The notes under the pieces: model-generated
Databases searched by the model: none
Told to the model about the DNA's origin: nothing
What the model saw: only the letters and a program-made list of their open reading frames with translations
Position numbers and translations under genes: made by a program
Part shown: positions 60,916 through 64,000 of the stretch, in pieces
Layout of the letters: every line of letters starts with the position of its first letter
How positions within the stretch are numbered: position 1 is the first letter of the stretch
Source of the DNA: Apostichopus japonicus
Lineage: Eukaryota; Echinodermata; Holothuroidea; Aspidochirotida; Stichopodidae
Assembly (NCBI RefSeq): GCF_037975245.1
Contig: NC_092570.1
Location: 14,709,501 to 14,773,500, forward strand
Direction of reading: 5' to 3'
DNA length: 64,000 nucleotides

Positions 60916-63900
60916 TCTGCAGGCCAAAGTCGTACAGTTTGTGGATAATATGCTTTTACTTAAACATGTCTCTGAAAATACAATTGACCTGTTAAAATGT
61001 TTACATAGTAAAATGTTAACAAAGTAAAAGGTTTACATAGTTAAATGATTACATAGTAAAAGGTTTGCATAGTAAACTGGGATTGTCTGTACCGATTGGT
61101 TAGAAAGAATTCGTTAGCAATAAAGGTTGACACAATCTGCAATAATTAAACAATTCTTCGCAACAGCGTAACCAAAAACAATAAACGTAAGCCCAGATGC
61201 CAAGCATGATAAAGGAATTTTTTTTGCATGGCATGCTGCTGTTTATTCAGCTCGCATGGCCAATTTGCATGTCCTGCATGTCACCCTCATTTGCATGTTT
61301 AATAGCATGCCTGCATGGTCTCTTGGCATCTTTGCATCCCAAACACTATCACATGCCATGTCTCTGTTGCCTCGCTCGTTTTTTCAACGTTTTCCTTTTA
61401 ATTTGGACATATTCCTATATTTGATAAGCAAGAGAGCATGTTAAATGATATGTGGATGTTATAGAATGTTCATACACTTTTTAAGGTGACCGCTACTACT
61501 ATTAAAAGAGTGCATGAAGAATTCTCTCTTATGTAAGGTACGTGGAAAAGAACATAGCTTAGTTATGGATCACGATGAAATTTGCTCGTCAAATGTTCAC
61601 AATTTGCCCTTTATATACATATTAACACCATTTTACCAAGATATTTTTGAAAGTTTTTGTTCCAAAATGTTAAATGCCAAGTCTTTCGTTGGCAATTTTA
61701 GTTTTCCTGTTTCACATGAGACTTGACCAAGTCTCTCAAGAGTATAATTCACCTCTGTTTGTATAGCCGTCTGCCGTAGTAATAGAGGGCAGTATGTAAC
61801 AATTGCATTTGATGGAGCAAATCTTGTCGTGACCCGTACTTATATAGAGAATGATTCATACTCACTTTGATGGAATGATGTCATGATTTTTGGTCAGGAA
61901 TGGAATGCCAATTTTTTACCCCCTACCCCTCTACACATCACCCTGTAATGACTGACCAGAATGCAACATGTACCAATTGCTATACGACGGAATGCTCTGG
62001 ATTTATTAGCCTGCGTAGAATGCAGTGAATGCTACCGGGATTATATTATCCTCATTTTTGAAGAATGCCTGACAGTAAATGCTGTCGAGATTATCTGATT
62101 TACTACTGGCATGCAAGCTGCTGGAACCGAAATTACGTAGGCATGGAAACGATTTCTGTTGGTTGAAACAAAGCATGACCTTTGACCCAACATGGCATGT
62201 ACTTCACTACTGCAACCAAAGGTATGAAATCTTTGAAGATACTTCAGGCATCTTGATTTACTGAAACTAAATCTAGTTTTGATGGGTTTTGTTTTAATAT
62301 CAAAAGGATTCTTTTAACTTATATATTTAAGTCACTTATTTTGCATTTACTTGTCTCAACAAATGTTGTCAGTAACGACCGAGACATTTAGGCCTACTTG
62401 TAGGAAAATGTAGGACAATGCATAATGGATAGATTCACTTTTTATAACTTTTTTCTCATGTTTCCATTAAAGAGAGGGAAAATTTCTTGCAGAACCAATC
62501 ACTGGATAGCAGCGCCAAAAAAATTCAAAGACCCATGTGAAAAATGTGTCAAGGGTGTACATTCTTTAAAAAAAACCAATGTTTGGGGGCTAAATTTGCT
62601 AATTGTAAAAACAAAAAAGGCAAGTGGATGAATTCTAACGTGAAATTTTTTATCTGAAACTTGGCCCTTTCTGGTAAAGCAAAACAAAAATCAATTTGTG
62701 CATTTCATATGTTTTGTTGGCTTTCAGATGTTCTTAAAATATGCAAATTCATGATGGTTCTGCTCAAGAAATTTTGTTATTCATAATAAGATGTTTTCAT
62801 GTTCATTTTGCGATCATCCTAGATTCATTAATTGCTCTCATGTTTATCTAACAAGAAATCTCATTAATGTTTGTCTTTTAAAGTTAGCCTTGTTGCGTAT
62901 GAGCACTTCCACAATATAAAGGTTAATGGAAGAAGGGTTAGGTGGGAGGGGGATGGATGGGGGGTGGGGGTTTGAGATAAGGGGGATAGGAAGGACGGTT
63001 CATTTATAATCAGCAGGTGTAAAAGGGTGTACATGCTACAGTGAGGAGGGAATTTTGGATTGTGAAACATGTGATTGTGATTGGAACTGTTTATGTTATA
63101 CGTAACGTATCTCGAAATGCAAGAAAATATATGGATTAAAAAATATATAAATTTGAAATGTAAAGATTACATCTACAACTGGATTCTATTTTCATTTTAT
63201 GCTTTGATATTTATAGTGATAAAATTTGCAGCTTGTAGCCATATCTGGAAGGGTTATGATAGTATTTACTTGGCATTAAGGGAGATTAAATTGTGGGGGG
63301 GGGTGGGTTGGAGGGGTGGGGGAGAAGTGGCGGAAGATGGGATTGGTGGTGCTGATTAGTCGTTGTTTTATTACTGTGGTATTTATTCCCTCACTCCCCT
63401 CCGCCAATCAAAGCATCAATACTGGATCAAGGCTAAGGCAAGTTACTTCAGAGTTATCAGAGAAGAAAAAAAGATAAAAGGGGAGTCTCAACTTCTCCTC
63501 TACTTTTTCTTTTGTCCCTGCTTTTCTTTTGTCTGTCTGTCTCTAAATGATTGTCTGTGTGTCTACAGTGTACTTAACCTATTTATTCCACCTTTTGACA
63601 GTTAGTAAAGTCTACATTTTTTCTTTTAAACCTTTTGATAACCTGCATGGCAGCTTATGAAGCATAATTTCATTTATCGATTGATTTACGTCCTTTCTAT
63701 GCCTTGTGGGTTGTTTGCCCTTTTAACGGTGCTTTTCTCTCCACTGATAGACCATGGCATGTATTTCTTCATCGATCTGTGGTGTTCTTTTGATTTTGTC
63801 TCTATTGTTCTTTCAATTCTATTGAGCATTAATCTCTACCCCCTCCCCCTCCCCCTCCCCTCCCATCCCCATCCTAGAAAGTGACTGTTGCAAGACTACC

Positions 63901-64000
63901 ATCTGTTTTCTGTTTCGTCACTATGTACTTCTTCACTCTCTATGACAGAATCCCTCCACATTCCTGGAGACAAGAAATTAAGTTATTACACTTCATTGTT
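60795..64000 (+). other. intron downstream of the last visible exon
   Basis: No exon found. The expected next UNC80 segment (vertebrate EDFPLSHVISPF region) was not recognised. Contains a patch rich in 'gcatg' at 61200-61370, a G-rich tract at 62938-62990, another at 63294-63325 and a C-rich tract at 63838-63868. The gene therefore continues beyond the window. Confidence 0.65.

Noticed and set aside
63881-64000. Possible next UNC80 exon after an acceptor-like tcctag at about 63880
   Set aside because: The frames translate but do not resemble the expected UNC80 segment, and the window ends before a donor can be seen.

Overview
The window is a piece of an animal nuclear genome. It lies almost wholly inside one large plus-strand gene, the orthologue of UNC80, the scaffold subunit of the NALCN sodium-leak channel complex. 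I could place 45 coding exons between 2283 and 60794. Every one has a GT donor and an AG acceptor, and every junction keeps the reading frame. Together they give 9418 coding bases, about 3139 codons. The first coding exon (the residues before PFIRPKL) lies upstream of the window, and the last several hundred residues lie downstream of 64000. No second host gene was found on either strand.

The organism is a metazoan with long AT-rich introns, many poly-G/poly-C runs, many minisatellites, tRNA-derived SINE remnants and eroded non-LTR retrotransposon ends. The UNC80 protein is closer to vertebrate UNC80 than a fast-evolving ecdysozoan would be. A marine invertebrate deuterostome such as an echinoderm fits best, but this is a guess from general character and a mollusc or other lophotrochozoan is not excluded.

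Layout: 1-2282 is intron with a LINE 3' fragment. 2283-6375 holds a 49-base exon and a giant 3.3-kb exon that carries the N-terminal conserved blocks and two very long disordered linkers. 7011-27706 has 19 exons covering the middle of the protein. 27707-35493 is two long introns around one small exon. 35494-51227 has 17 small exons. 51228-60794 has the last six exons in the window, embedded in tandem repeats. 60795-64000 is intron.

The most unusual features are two. (1) A tRNA-headed SINE on the minus strand at about 8836-8985 contains a complete-looking type I hammerhead ribozyme whose outer stem I shares bases with the pol III B box. (2) Tandem repeats have repeatedly arisen across exon-intron boundaries of this one gene: at the donors of the exons ending 21471, 41667, 54495 and 60794, and at the acceptor of the exon starting 60624. 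These create arrays of decoy splice sites, the largest with more than 40 copies of a 40-bp unit. All functional statements about these arrays are inference.
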